NCBI GenBank assembly: GCA_902786245.1
Contig: CADABS010000017.1
Location: 1-41,959, forward strand
Direction: 5' to 3'
Length of the DNA stretch: 41,959 nucleotides
From: an uncultured Erysipelotrichaceae bacterium
GTDB lineage: Bacteria; Bacillota_I; Bacilli_A; Erysipelotrichales; Erysipelotrichaceae
The notes under the pieces are model-generated. The model was not told the origin of the DNA, made no database searches, and saw nothing but the letters and a program-made list of their open reading frames with translations. The position numbers and the translations under genes are program-made. Shown here piece after piece: positions 28,282 through 37,347 of this stretch. Every line of letters begins with the position of its first letter. The first letter of the stretch is position 1.

Positions 28282-29265
28282 ATGAAAGTCAAGAGTTCAA
28301 TGCCCACGATGAAAGATGTCGCCGCTGAAGCGGGTGTGGCTCTGGGAACTGTATCCAAAGTATTCAACGGCATTCCGGTAGGCGAGAATTATCGTCTCAA
28401 GGTTGAAGCTGCCGCAGAAAAGCTCGGCTATCAGGTCAATAATTATGCCCGCGGCATGCGGACGAATAAAACGAACACTGCCGCCATCATCATGCCGCTG
28501 CTTGATCACCCATACTTTGCCAGGCTCACGGAATGCCTGATCCGGGAATTGGCTGAACACAATTACACTGCGTATCTCGCCATTACCGACCGTGATACAA
28601 ATACCGAAAACATTTGTATACAGATGGTTGCCCAGCATAAAACAGACGGAATTATCGCTCTGACGTATAATCCCGATCTGCAGAATATCGGACATATTCC
28701 GTTCATCAGTATTGACCGATCATTCGCCGGATCCGCCCAGTGCATATCTTCCGATAATTATTCCGGCGGACAGATCGCCGCATCAAAACTTGCAGAACTG
28801 GGCTGCAGAAAACTTGCTTTCGTCAGAACCGGAACCAATGTCCGCGGTGAAACAGACAAGCGCGGTGCCGGTTTTGAAAACTGGTGCCAGATCAATAATA
28901 TTCCATACGACACTTTCATCGCCGGTGACCAGACCGATGAGCTCCTGGAAATGCTGCGGCCGAGACTGGACAGCGGCACATTCGATTATGACGGCATCTT
29001 CTGCAGCACTGACCGTCTTCTCTTCGAGGTACGGGATTTCCTGCAGTCCTACGGGATCCGGGTGCCGGAAGATGTGCAGATGATCGGCTTTGACGGCATC
29101 GCCGATTTCTGGACGCAGAAGCAGATCTGTTCCACCATTGTGCAGCCGATTGAACAGATTGCAAAAACAGCAGTTCAGTCCCTTCTCAATTACGATAAAA
29201 ATACAGCCCCCAGTCTGATCTGCCTTCCGGTCAGATATCAGGCCGGTCCGACAACGCGTGAATAA
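28282..29265 (+). CDS. LacI-family repressor, module 1
   Basis: This 327-residue regulator has an N-terminal LacI HTH (TMKDVAAEAGVALGTVSKVFNG, about residues 9-30), a hinge (NNYARGMRTNKTNT) and a periplasmic-binding-like sugar domain ending in GFDGIADFWTQKQICSTIVQP. ATG at 28282 follows AAGAAGG. It is divergent from the lplB-1 operon and surrounded by TGAAACGTTTCA-type palindromes, making it the best candidate for their binder. Effector is inferred to be a sugar from the GH32 pathway. Confidence 0.9.
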   Translation: MKVKSSMPTMKDVAAEAGVALGTVSKVFNGIPVGENYRLKVEAAAEKLGYQVNNYARGMRTNKTNTAAIIMPLLDHPYFARLTECLIRELAEHNYTAYLAITDRDTNTENICIQMVAQHKTDGIIALTYNPDLQNIGHIPFISIDRSFAGSAQCISSDNYSGGQIAASKLAELGCRKLAFVRTGTNVRGETDKRGAGFENWCQINNIPYDTFIAGDQTDELLEMLRPRLDSGTFDYDGIFCSTDRLLFEVRDFLQSYGIRVPEDVQMIGFDGIADFWTQKQICSTIVQPIEQIAKTAVQSLLNYDKNTAPSLICLPVRYQAGPTTRE

Positions 29266-29270
29266 GCAAT

Positions 29271-29966
29271 ATGGCCAGCGAATATTACAAATGGAAATAC
29301 CGCAATGAACAGCACCGGGAAACACCCGAGTATACTGCAGAAGAAAGAAGAAAAAACTGGTGGTATTACAATAAATGGAATGTCATCTTCGGCATCATCG
29401 CAGCCATTCTTCTGATCGATCTGTTCAGAACTGCCACCGGCATGAAGACAGAAAAACCCGACTGCATGATTGCCTTCATCACGGAAAGAACCCTGGACCA
29501 GGAAACGATTGAGCAGTTTGAGAATGAACTTGCCGTATATGCAGATGACTATAACGGCGACGGAAAGACACTGATCAAAATCAGACAGTATCTGATGCCG
29601 GAGAATCCCACCGCTGAAGAACAGATCTATGCGTCTTATGCGTCTGAAATCACTCTGGTATCGGATATTGAAGAATGCAGCAGTTTTCTGTTCATCATGA
29701 AAGATCCTGAAGCATTCCAGAAAGCATTTGCAGTTCTGTCTTATCCGGATGGCAGTCTGCCGGAAGAAACGGTCAGCGGCCTCGACTGTGCAGCCGCCTG
29801 GAAAGATCTTCCTGTTTTCGGGAAAATGGACATCGATCCGGAACTCAGGGAAATCCTGAAAGACTGCTATATCGGACGGCGCGGTTTCTGGACCGAAAAA
29901 ACAACCGCAAATGCTGAACAGTGTGCGGAATTCTTCCATACCCTGATTGCTCAGAAAGGACAATAG
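29271..29966 (+). CDS. Single-pass membrane protein with extracytoplasmic domain, module 1
   Basis: This 231-residue protein has a charged, Tyr/Trp-rich N-terminus, one transmembrane helix (NVIFGIIAAILLIDLF, about 36-52) and a 175-residue outer domain. The segment NPTAEEQIYASYASEITLVSDIEECSSFLFIMKDPEAF aligns by eye with NPPAEDHQYAYASKLKILGAINAEQMDLFLMNKEAW of the protein at 37992-38729. Both are partnered with a YesL protein and a LacI gene. I do not recognise a named family; an accessory role for the LplB/LplC importer is a guess from context. It starts 5 nt after lacI-1. Confidence 0.7.
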   Translation: MASEYYKWKYRNEQHRETPEYTAEERRKNWWYYNKWNVIFGIIAAILLIDLFRTATGMKTEKPDCMIAFITERTLDQETIEQFENELAVYADDYNGDGKTLIKIRQYLMPENPTAEEQIYASYASEITLVSDIEECSSFLFIMKDPEAFQKAFAVLSYPDGSLPEETVSGLDCAAAWKDLPVFGKMDIDPELREILKDCYIGRRGFWTEKTTANAEQCAEFFHTLIAQKGQ

Positions 29967-29968
29967 TC

Positions 29969-30730
29969 ATGGCATTATTCTACAGAGATGATGATGTTTC
30001 ATATGAATCTTATGAAGAAGGACGGCCGACCGGTTTCAGACGGTATACCGAAATGCTCGGCAGCCACTGGTTTGACTGGATGCGGTCAGGCATTGTCACT
30101 ACCATCGGTCTGCTTCCCCTGATGGCAGCCATCGGTGTTTCCGTACTGGCAACCAGCATATTGCTGCTGATCCCCCTGTCATTCCTTGGCGGAATGATTG
30201 CAGCTCCTTTCTACAGCGCATATCACGATGTGTTCCTCCGCAGCATCCGCTATGGCAGAGGCACCTGGTTTGAACAGTATATAACCGGCTGGAAACAAAA
30301 CTGGAGGAGTTCGCTTCTGCCCGGCGGCATTATCGGGATACTGATCGGATCGTATACATTCATGGGATTCCTGCTGTACTGGCGGGTAACTTCCATTCCG
30401 CTCACGACGGTGATCATGTACTTCATTTCCGGAATCATACTGATCACGGGAATCACGGTATACATGCCTCTTTCCGTTCTCTTTGAACAGACACCGAAAA
30501 ACAGGCTGATCAATATTATCGCCTATACATCCAGATACTTCTTCAAGGTTCTTTCCATGAGTATCCTGCAGATGATCATTCTGACCCTGACGGTCATGTT
30601 TGCACCATGGTCGCTCTTCCTCGTACCGATTGCCGGCTGGTACTTCCGTTTCCTGGTGATCCATAAACTGTATGACAGTCTGAACGAATACTTCTCCATT
30701 GAAGAACTGATCCAGAAAAAGCAAAGCTGA
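29969..30730 (+). CDS. YesL-like (DUF624) membrane protein, module 1
   Basis: This 253-residue protein has five to six hydrophobic helices and ends with a VIHKLYDSLNEYF tail. Layout, size and position beside an LplB/LplC-type sugar importer fit the YesL/DUF624 group, whose role is unknown. Similarity to the clearer YesL protein at 37348 is in the overall helix pattern. ATG at 29969 is 2 nt past the preceding stop, with AGAAAGGA upstream. Confidence 0.65.
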   Translation: MALFYRDDDVSYESYEEGRPTGFRRYTEMLGSHWFDWMRSGIVTTIGLLPLMAAIGVSVLATSILLLIPLSFLGGMIAAPFYSAYHDVFLRSIRYGRGTWFEQYITGWKQNWRSSLLPGGIIGILIGSYTFMGFLLYWRVTSIPLTTVIMYFISGIILITGITVYMPLSVLFEQTPKNRLINIIAYTSRYFFKVLSMSILQMIILTLTVMFAPWSLFLVPIAGWYFRFLVIHKLYDSLNEYFSIEELIQKKQS

Positions 30731-30744
30731 AACAAATATGTTCC

Positions 30745-30769
30745 GGACGCAGTGATGCGTCCTTTTTTT
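30745..30769 (+). terminator. Terminator of the lacI-1 operon
   Basis: GGACGCA and TGCGTCC around GTGA, followed by seven T. Confidence 0.9.
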
Positions 30770-30776
30770 CAGATAA

Positions 30777-30804
30777 TTAAAAAACGGTTCCGCACCGGGA
30801 ACCG
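30777..30804 (-). terminator. Terminator of module 2 (GH32-2)
   Basis: On the minus strand CGGTTCC and GGAACCG around a 6-nt loop, followed by TTTTTT. Confidence 0.85.
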
Positions 30805-30834
30805 CTGTTGGTTCATTGTTTCGGATAATACTGA

Positions 30835-32313
30835 TTATCTGAAGCCAAGATCATACTTGACTACATCCATCAGTACTTCACCGTCTGAATGGAAACTGAA
30901 TCCGGTCGCATCTGCTTCCGTATACAGAACAGAAGTAAGCGTCTGCTCGCCGTCGTTGATAAAGCATTCTACGCTGTACCGGTCAAGGATCAGCCGTACT
31001 TTCAGTTCTCCGTTCTTCGTCGGAATGCGCAGTCTGCGGGTATGGACTACATCGCTGGTTGCGCCGGAGTTCTTGCGGTTGAAGGCGATTTCCGATTTTT
31101 TCCGGTTATACGTCAATGAAGTAAAAACATCTTCATTCTCAGCAAACCGGATCGAAAATTCATTGAAAGGCTTTGCCTTTGCCGGCTTGACCGTTATTTC
31201 TATATCGACTGTTCTGCCGACGATGCCATGCAGTCTGATCGATCCGTTGAAACGTACGTTTTCATAGACAGCCATGCCGTTTCTGAGAGTTTCGATTTCC
31301 CGCACCGGCTCCTGACACAGAAGGCCATTGCGGATATGCAGTTCCCGCGGCAGCGTCATCTGTCCGAACCAGGGCTTCAGTTTATTGCCGAATGCAATGC
31401 TGTCCCAGTTCTGCATCCAGCCGATCATGATTCTCCGGCCGTCTTCTGTCAGAAGGGTCTGGGTTGCATAAAAATCGATGCCGTAATCAATTGCCTGATC
31501 TGATTCTTCTGTGAATTTCACATTCCTTTTATCAAAGGAACCGATCAGACACAGCGTTCCGTTGCCCGGACTGTATTTATCTGCCACATAACGCATGTTC
31601 ATCGGGCTGGTCAGAAGTACATATCTGCCATCCAGTTCAAAGAAATCAGGACATTCCCACATCGTGCCGAAGCGGTGATTATTTTCGGCAAGCACCGACA
31701 CAAAGTTCCATTTGAATCCGTCTTCGCTGCGGAAATACAGAATCTTTCCATCATTTTCCTGATCGCATGCAGCAACTACACAGGCATATGTACCGTCATT
31801 TTCACGGAAGATCTTCGGATCCCGGAAGTCATATTTGCTGAAGCCTTCCGGCAGATCAGAAATATCAATTACGGGATTTCCTTCGTATTTTTCATAATCC
31901 AGTCCGTCACCGACCGCAACACACTGCTGCTGAATGAACTGTCCGATGATATCCGTTGTCTTGACGCCTGTATACAGCAGCAGATGTTTTCCATCGTCCG
32001 TTTCAATCGCACTGCCGGAGAAACATCCGCCGAAATCCGCTTCCGTATCCGGAGCCAGTGCTACCGGCAGATACTGCCATTGCAGAAGATTTTTGCTGAC
32101 TGCATGTCCCCAATGCATCGGTCCCCATTGATTCGTGAAGGGATAATACTGATAAAACAGATGGTATACACCGTTATATTTTGAAAAACCGTTCGGATCA
32201 TTCATCCAGCCAATTCTTGATGAAAGATGAAACAGCGGCCGATCGGAATCCGGGATCCTGGCGGCAGCTTTTTCTTCATATTCTCTGACATCACTAATAA
32301 CCTTACTGCTCAT
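30835..32313 (-). CDS. GH32 beta-fructofuranosidase, module 2
   Basis: This 492-residue intracellular GH32 enzyme is paralogous to the one at 22876-24345. Catalytic residues are D39 in WMNDPNG, D165 in FRDPK and E220 in WECPD. No signal peptide. ATG at 32313 lies 7 nt after GGAG; an in-frame ATG at 32319 is too close to it. It ends the lplB-2/lplC-2/lipoprotein-2 operon. Having two paralogous systems suggests different chain lengths or linkages of fructan-type substrates. Confidence 0.92.
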   Translation of the reverse strand: MSSKVISDVREYEEKAAARIPDSDRPLFHLSSRIGWMNDPNGFSKYNGVYHLFYQYYPFTNQWGPMHWGHAVSKNLLQWQYLPVALAPDTEADFGGCFSGSAIETDDGKHLLLYTGVKTTDIIGQFIQQQCVAVGDGLDYEKYEGNPVIDISDLPEGFSKYDFRDPKIFRENDGTYACVVAACDQENDGKILYFRSEDGFKWNFVSVLAENNHRFGTMWECPDFFELDGRYVLLTSPMNMRYVADKYSPGNGTLCLIGSFDKRNVKFTEESDQAIDYGIDFYATQTLLTEDGRRIMIGWMQNWDSIAFGNKLKPWFGQMTLPRELHIRNGLLCQEPVREIETLRNGMAVYENVRFNGSIRLHGIVGRTVDIEITVKPAKAKPFNEFSIRFAENEDVFTSLTYNRKKSEIAFNRKNSGATSDVVHTRRLRIPTKNGELKVRLILDRYSVECFINDGEQTLTSVLYTEADATGFSFHSDGEVLMDVVKYDLGFR

Positions 32314-32345
32314 AAGCATGCTCCATTCTTTTCTAAGAGTTTAAT

Positions 32346-32373
32346 ATCCGCCCCCGTTTATGCAGGGGCGGAT
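32346..32373 (-). terminator. Intercistronic hairpin between lipoprotein and GH32, module 2
   Basis: ATCCGCCCC and GGGGCGGAT form a 9-bp GC-rich stem; the minus strand continues ATTAA without a T-run. It occupies the same position as the hairpin at 24366-24404 in module 1 but is unrelated in sequence. Confidence 0.55.
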
Positions 32374-32400
32374 AATTGGATAAACTATTTTTTCTGTTGA

Positions 32401-34077
32401 TTACTTGTAGTATTCGTCTACGTACTTCTGGAAGATACTCAGTTCTTCTTCAATACCATAAGCCTTCAGATCATCCTGCAGCTTCTGCCACTGTGCATCA
32501 TCGAAACCGTTCATAACGAAGTCGGACTTCGCTGTGTTAATGCACTTTGTGGTATCTGCCAGCAGATCTGACAGTCTCTTTGTATCATCTGTCGACATGA
32601 AGACGTTCGGGAAGACATACTTGGAATGCATATCCGGTGTATAGATTTCCTTGATCCAGTCAAGTCTGTACTGTGCATCATCCGGTGTTGTTACATAGAC
32701 ACCATAGTAGGAGTCGAGGATAGCCAGCGGGCCGCCGACTGCTTCAGCTTCACGTACTTCAACAGGTGAAGCGTCGCCGAGCCATGCATGCTTCAGCATC
32801 TGCTCGCCCTTGTCATTTGTGCCGAGTTCGAAGATATCGAAGTCATCATCTTCACCGTATGTACCCCAGTTGTTCTGCGGAGACTGGAACGGATCATACA
32901 TCTGGTCGAGCCATGCGCATACGAGTGCAGGGTTCTTGGCAGCAGCTGTGACAACGCAGCGGCCGCGGTCGAAACCGGAAGTGAAGGAACCGTTGCCAGG
33001 TGTCAGATTTCTGACATCTGCTGTCAGGACAGGCATCGGTACCCAGCTCTTGCCGGCGATCAGGTCATCGATGGAAACCTGTGCGATATTCGCAACGTCC
33101 CAGGAGAAGCAGACACCGTAGCGTCCGGACTTACCCTTAGCAACATATGTGGACCATTCCTGTGTGAATGCTTCAGGGTCAATCAGGTTTTCTTCATACA
33201 GCTTATGGAGCCATGCAAGACCCTCTTTGAAGCCTTCCTGCATTGCGGAGCAGATAACCTTCTTGTCATCTGTAACGGAAATATGTCTGCCCTTGTCAGG
33301 ATCGCCATAGCCTTCGCCGAAGCCGTTGATCAGAACCATCGGGTCCTGTCCGCCGTCGTTCATGATGAAGGACATCGGAATGATTTCGCCGTCGATCTTG
33401 AATTCAGCCTTGATCTTATCCGCATTGTCACGGAACGCGATCAGAACCTTTTCGAAGTCTTCTACAGTTGTCGGTACTTCCAGATTCAGGAAGTCGAGCC
33501 AGTTCTTGTTGATGAAAGGCATGTTGTCGATTGTCTGAATCGCTGTCTTTTCATAACCGAGCTGTTCAATCCACGGCAGAGCCCAGATATGTCCGTCCGC
33601 ATCTTCGCACATTGCTCTGTATTCCGGAGCCTGTTCGAATACCTTGGAGAGGTTGGGCATATACTTGTCAATGTATTCTTCAACGTGAATGATGACACCC
33701 TGTTTTGCATATTTCAGCAGGTCAGTGTCGCCGAAGCCGGCGTTGAATACGAAGTCAGGAAGTGTGTTTACGTTGGACATTTCGAGCTGAATCTTTTCAC
33801 CCCACTGGTCGGACTGAATTGTCTTCCAGTCGATGTGTACGTTTGTCTGCTCTTCAAGACGCTTGAAGATCGTACGGTTGTTCGGCTCTGACTCTGTTCC
33901 TGCAGGATAGTTTGTCAGACCTTTCAGTGTTGCTGTTTCTGCAAGAGGGAACTGCAGGTCTTCAACATCAACATCTGTACCTGCGGAATCTCCGCCTGCG
34001 GGTGTGCCGCCGCCGCAGCCAGCCAGCAGAGCGGCTGACATGCCTAAGGCAAGTAATGCTTTGAGACTCTTTTTCAT
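32401..34077 (-). CDS. Sugar-binding lipoprotein, module 2
   Basis: This 558-residue CUT1-type solute-binding protein has a signal peptide ending in LLAGC with lipidated Cys at 21. The mature chain contains NVNTLPDFVFNAGFGD, IWALPWIEQLGYEK and FINKNWLDFLNLEVPTTVED, paralleling the module 1 protein. It is predicted to deliver an oligosaccharide to the LplB/LplC permeases encoded just upstream. Ligand is inferred only from the GH32 gene. Confidence 0.9.
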   Translation of the reverse strand: MKKSLKALLALGMSAALLAGCGGGTPAGGDSAGTDVDVEDLQFPLAETATLKGLTNYPAGTESEPNNRTIFKRLEEQTNVHIDWKTIQSDQWGEKIQLEMSNVNTLPDFVFNAGFGDTDLLKYAKQGVIIHVEEYIDKYMPNLSKVFEQAPEYRAMCEDADGHIWALPWIEQLGYEKTAIQTIDNMPFINKNWLDFLNLEVPTTVEDFEKVLIAFRDNADKIKAEFKIDGEIIPMSFIMNDGGQDPMVLINGFGEGYGDPDKGRHISVTDDKKVICSAMQEGFKEGLAWLHKLYEENLIDPEAFTQEWSTYVAKGKSGRYGVCFSWDVANIAQVSIDDLIAGKSWVPMPVLTADVRNLTPGNGSFTSGFDRGRCVVTAAAKNPALVCAWLDQMYDPFQSPQNNWGTYGEDDDFDIFELGTNDKGEQMLKHAWLGDASPVEVREAEAVGGPLAILDSYYGVYVTTPDDAQYRLDWIKEIYTPDMHSKYVFPNVFMSTDDTKRLSDLLADTTKCINTAKSDFVMNGFDDAQWQKLQDDLKAYGIEEELSIFQKYVDEYYK

Positions 34078-34123
34078 GATTTTTCTTTTCTCCTTAAAAG
34101 ATATGTAATAGCTTTGAAGCTTA

Positions 34124-35029
34124 TTAACCCTTGATAGCTCCGGCCATGATTCCGCTGTCGAAATATTTCTGGAAGAACGGATACATGATCATCAGAGGAA
34201 TACTCGAGATAATGATCGTTGCGTATTTCAGAAGTTCTGCAAGCTGCGCACGCTGGGCCGTACTCTGCATATCCGAGACCATGCCGGGTTCCGGCTGGTT
34301 CTGAATCAGGATCGAACGGAGAACGAGCTGCAGCGGCTGCTTCGATGCGCTGTTGAGGTAGATCATTGCATCAAAGTAGCTGTTCCACATACCGACAAAC
34401 TGCCACATGGAAATCGTCGCAATGATCGGTGTGCAGACCGGCAGAAGGATCTGGAAGAAATAAACCATTTCATCTGCGCCGTCAATTTCAGCTGCTTCCT
34501 GCAGATCGCGCGGAATACCCATGTAATATGTTCTGGCAATGATCATGTTCCAGACACTGAACGCACCCGGAATCAGGACCGCCCAGATCGAATCGAGCAT
34601 TCCCAGCTTGGAAATCAACAGGTAGGTAGGAATCAGACCGCCGCCGAAGAACATCGTGATGACAAAGATAACGTTGAAGAATCCTTTACCCTTGAAGTCA
34701 GGTCTGCTCATCGGATACGCCGCCAGCAGTGTGATAATTACCGAAATGATTGTGAACAGAATCGAATACAGCAGTGCATTCTTGAAACCGACCCAGATCT
34801 GTGAATTGCTCATGACACGCTCATAAGCAGTCAATGTCCATTTGGAGAAATCAAATGTCAGACCTTTGTTCTGCAGTGTAACCGGGTCAATAAATGACGC
34901 CAGAATGATATAGATCATCGGCAGGATGATTGCCAGCAGGAACATACCCAGAATGATGTATCCGATAATCAGAATCGTCTTATCTGAAGCAGGCAGCTTG
35001 GCAAATTCACTTTTCTTCTTTTCAGCCAT
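34124..35029 (-). CDS. ABC sugar permease, LplC/YtcP type, module 2
   Basis: This 301-residue permease has six hydrophobic helices, EAA loop DLQEAAEIDGADEMVYFFQILLPVCTP, and C-terminal MIMYPFFQKYFDSGIMAGAIKG. Paralogue of the protein at 26099-26998. Confidence 0.93.
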   Translation of the reverse strand: MAEKKKSEFAKLPASDKTILIIGYIILGMFLLAIILPMIYIILASFIDPVTLQNKGLTFDFSKWTLTAYERVMSNSQIWVGFKNALLYSILFTIISVIITLLAAYPMSRPDFKGKGFFNVIFVITMFFGGGLIPTYLLISKLGMLDSIWAVLIPGAFSVWNMIIARTYYMGIPRDLQEAAEIDGADEMVYFFQILLPVCTPIIATISMWQFVGMWNSYFDAMIYLNSASKQPLQLVLRSILIQNQPEPGMVSDMQSTAQRAQLAELLKYATIIISSIPLMIMYPFFQKYFDSGIMAGAIKG

Positions 35030-35045
35030 TGTTTGCCTCCTTTTC

Positions 35046-35990
35046 TCAGATACCCTTTCCTTCGTTCATTCCCTGGACGATCTTGTTCATGGAAATCAGA
35101 AGGATGACATTGATTACTGTGTTGAAGAGGCCTACAGCGGTAGAGAAACCATAGTCACCGTCAAGAAGACCTTTCTTATACACGTAGGTAGAAATAATTT
35201 CAGAACTTGAGAGGTTCAGGTCTGTCTGCAGAGCATATGCCTTTTCAAAGCCGATGCTCATGATGTTACCGACAGCCATAATGAACTGAATCAGAACGGT
35301 ATCCTTGATTGCCGGCCATTCAACAGTTTTGATCTGCTGAATGAGGTTGGCACCATCGATGACAGCCGCTTCCTTCAGTTCCTTGCTCGCATTTGACAAT
35401 GCGGCGGTGTAGATAATCGATGACCATCCTGCTCCCTGCCAGATACCCGATGCAATGTAAATTGTTCTGAACGCAGCAGGCATTGTCATGAAGTTGTATC
35501 CGGTATGGAACAGAGAATTGATCATACCGGTCGGAGAAAGCAGAATACGGACAATACCGCAAAGAACGATTACCGAAATGAAGTTCGGCATATAAAGAAC
35601 GAGCTGAATCTTCTGCTTGATGCTCGAGCTGAGAATTCTGTTCAGCAGGAATGCAAGCAGAATGGGAATCGGGAATCCCCACAGCAGTCCGAATACACTC
35701 AGCTTGAGCGTATTCATCAGGTACCGCATAAAGTCAGGTGAGTTAAGGAATCTGGCAAAATGTGCAAATCCGACCCATTCACTTCCCAAAATGCCTCTGA
35801 TCGGGTTATATTCCATAAACGCGATCAGGACACCGCCCATCGGGATGTACCTGAAAATAATGGTAAGCAGGAATGCCGGCAGTATGAAAATTACGTAAAG
35901 CTGCCAATGCTGACGCATATACACCATCAGATTGTGCAGTTTAGAACTCTTTGTACCGGCGTTTACGGTGCTACCCGAAACGTTATCCAT
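35046..35990 (-). CDS. ABC sugar permease, LplB type, module 2
   Basis: This 314-residue permease has segments YIPMGGVLIAFMEYNPIRGI and EAA loop ELKEAAVIDGANLIQQIKTVEWPAI. I use ATG at 35990 with AAGGAGG upstream; the longer frame to 36059 runs into the operator region. First gene of the module 2 operon. Confidence 0.93.
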   Translation of the reverse strand: MDNVSGSTVNAGTKSSKLHNLMVYMRQHWQLYVIFILPAFLLTIIFRYIPMGGVLIAFMEYNPIRGILGSEWVGFAHFARFLNSPDFMRYLMNTLKLSVFGLLWGFPIPILLAFLLNRILSSSIKQKIQLVLYMPNFISVIVLCGIVRILLSPTGMINSLFHTGYNFMTMPAAFRTIYIASGIWQGAGWSSIIYTAALSNASKELKEAAVIDGANLIQQIKTVEWPAIKDTVLIQFIMAVGNIMSIGFEKAYALQTDLNLSSSEIISTYVYKKGLLDGDYGFSTAVGLFNTVINVILLISMNKIVQGMNEGKGI

Positions 35991-36044
35991 TAGGTTCCTC
36001 CTTAGATTTTGTTTACAAAGCGAACATGCACGCCGCGGCGAATT

Positions 36045-36058
36045 TGTGCTTTTGCACA
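36045..36058. promoter_or_regulatory. Type 2 operator, downstream of the lplB-2 promoter
   Basis: TGTGCTTTTGCACA, palindromic arms TGTGC/GCACA, lies in the predicted lplB-2 leader. Confidence 0.55.
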
Positions 36059-36083
36059 CTTTGTAAACCCTTAATACATTCCT

Positions 36084-36112
36084 ACTTTAGCATTTGCAAA
36101 TACTACGGTCAA
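36084..36112 (-). promoter_or_regulatory. lplB-2 promoter with type 2 operator in the spacer
   Basis: On the minus strand TTGACC (36112-36107), a 17-nt spacer and TAAAGT (36089-36084). The spacer holds GCATTTGCAAAT (36090-36101), related to the flanking TGCATTTGCACA sites. Confidence 0.6.
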
Positions 36113-36119
36113 CATAAAA

Positions 36120-36135
36120 GGTGCATTTGCACACC
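36120..36135. promoter_or_regulatory. Type 2 operator, upstream of the lplB-2 promoter
   Basis: GGTGCATTTGCACACC contains palindromic TGCATTTGCACA. With the sites at 36045 and 36090 and a weaker one at 36236-36250 (TTGTGCATTTGACAA), it forms a cluster found only in module 2. Confidence 0.55.
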
Positions 36136-36150
36136 CGATATTTTTACTAT

Positions 36151-36164
36151 TGTGAAACGTTACA
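36151..36164. promoter_or_regulatory. Type 1 LacI operator in the module 2 control region
   Basis: TGTGAAACGTTACA is identical to the site at 28087-28100 in module 1, implying cross-control. Confidence 0.6.
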
Positions 36165-36291
36165 TTTCTTATGGTTTCCGGATGCTTTTCCATATATTAT
36201 TAATATAGACAAATGAAGAATTGAGAGTCTTTCTGTTGTGCATTTGACAATCTTTTGCCGCACAGATACCATGATTAGAAGAGAAAAGAGT

Positions 36292-37332
36292 ATGAAAAAG
36301 AAAGTAACTGTTCAAGACATAGCCGATGAACTCGGTATATCACGCAATACTGTATCCAAAGCACTGAACGGCACACCCGGACTGGCAGAGTCTACAAGAG
36401 AACTGATTCTGCAGAAAGCTGTGGAAATGGGCTACAAGCAGTTTTCCTATGTCGCCTCGCTCAGAAATATACTCACAACCTCCATTCCTTTTGATGCGCC
36501 GGAGCCGGGCGAAATCGCTCTGCTGACCACTTCTTACAGCAACAGCCATTTTGCTTCACTGCTGATGGATAAATTCGAGCAGGAAATGTCCCAGCTGAAT
36601 TACTCCATTACGTCATACCGGATCAATGAAACCAGCATGAAAAAACTCAGCCTTCCGGCTTCTCTGAATCTCGATGAAGTCAGTGCAATTGTCTGTGTTG
36701 AAATATTTGACAAGCCTTTTGCGGATATGATCTGTTCCCTGGATAAGCCTGTTCTGTTCATAGACGCTCCCTGCGCCATGACGGAACCGGTCATTGATGC
36801 AGATGTTCTTCTGATGAACAACATGAACCCGATCCGGGAATTCATCCGGGAAATGGCTGCGTCAGGAAAGACCAGAATCGGATTTATCGGCGACTATACG
36901 CACTGTCAGTCCTTTTTTGAACGCTTTTCCGCATATCAGGTCGGCATGCTTGCTTCCGGACTTCCCGTCAATCGGAAATTCATTCTCAAAAACGAAGACG
37001 ACAATTATGACGATATCTGCTGCAAACTGCAGCAGATGGACGAATATCCCGAAGTATTCATCTGTGCCAACGACTTTGTCGCAATCGATGCCATGATGGC
37101 CATACGGAACAGCGGAATGCGGATTCCCGAAGATATCGGATTCCTGGGATTTGACGATTCATATGAGTCGCGTATATTTGTTCCCTCTCTTTCGACGATT
37201 CATATCCATACGCAGTCGATGGCATACTCTGCTGCGCAGCTGCTCATCTCCAGAATCAAAACACCGGACATGGAAAAAAGAATCGTCTATGTCGGAACTG
37301 ATCTGATCCTGCGGAAATCAACTGACTTTTAA
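36292..37332 (+). CDS. LacI-family repressor, module 2
   Basis: This 346-residue regulator has HTH TVQDIADELGISRNTVSKALNG (about residues 5-26) and a sugar-binding domain ending in IGFLGFDDSYESRIFVPSLSTIHI. The hinge region (YVASLRNILTTSIPFDAPE) departs from the usual LacI hinge, which may go with a different operator. ATG at 36292 is chosen by alignment to the family; the ribosome site (AAGAG) is weak, and an in-frame ATG lies at 36271. It is divergent from lplB-2 next to the type 2 operators, its probable targets. Confidence 0.88.
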   Translation: MKKKVTVQDIADELGISRNTVSKALNGTPGLAESTRELILQKAVEMGYKQFSYVASLRNILTTSIPFDAPEPGEIALLTTSYSNSHFASLLMDKFEQEMSQLNYSITSYRINETSMKKLSLPASLNLDEVSAIVCVEIFDKPFADMICSLDKPVLFIDAPCAMTEPVIDADVLLMNNMNPIREFIREMAASGKTRIGFIGDYTHCQSFFERFSAYQVGMLASGLPVNRKFILKNEDDNYDDICCKLQQMDEYPEVFICANDFVAIDAMMAIRNSGMRIPEDIGFLGFDDSYESRIFVPSLSTIHIHTQSMAYSAAQLLISRIKTPDMEKRIVYVGTDLILRKSTDF

Positions 37333-37347
37333 TGGAGGCATATATTC

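Noticed and set aside
36151-36164. cre (CcpA) site
   Set aside because: The half-sites are one base pair closer to the centre than in the cre consensus; it matches the type 1 LacI palindrome exactly.
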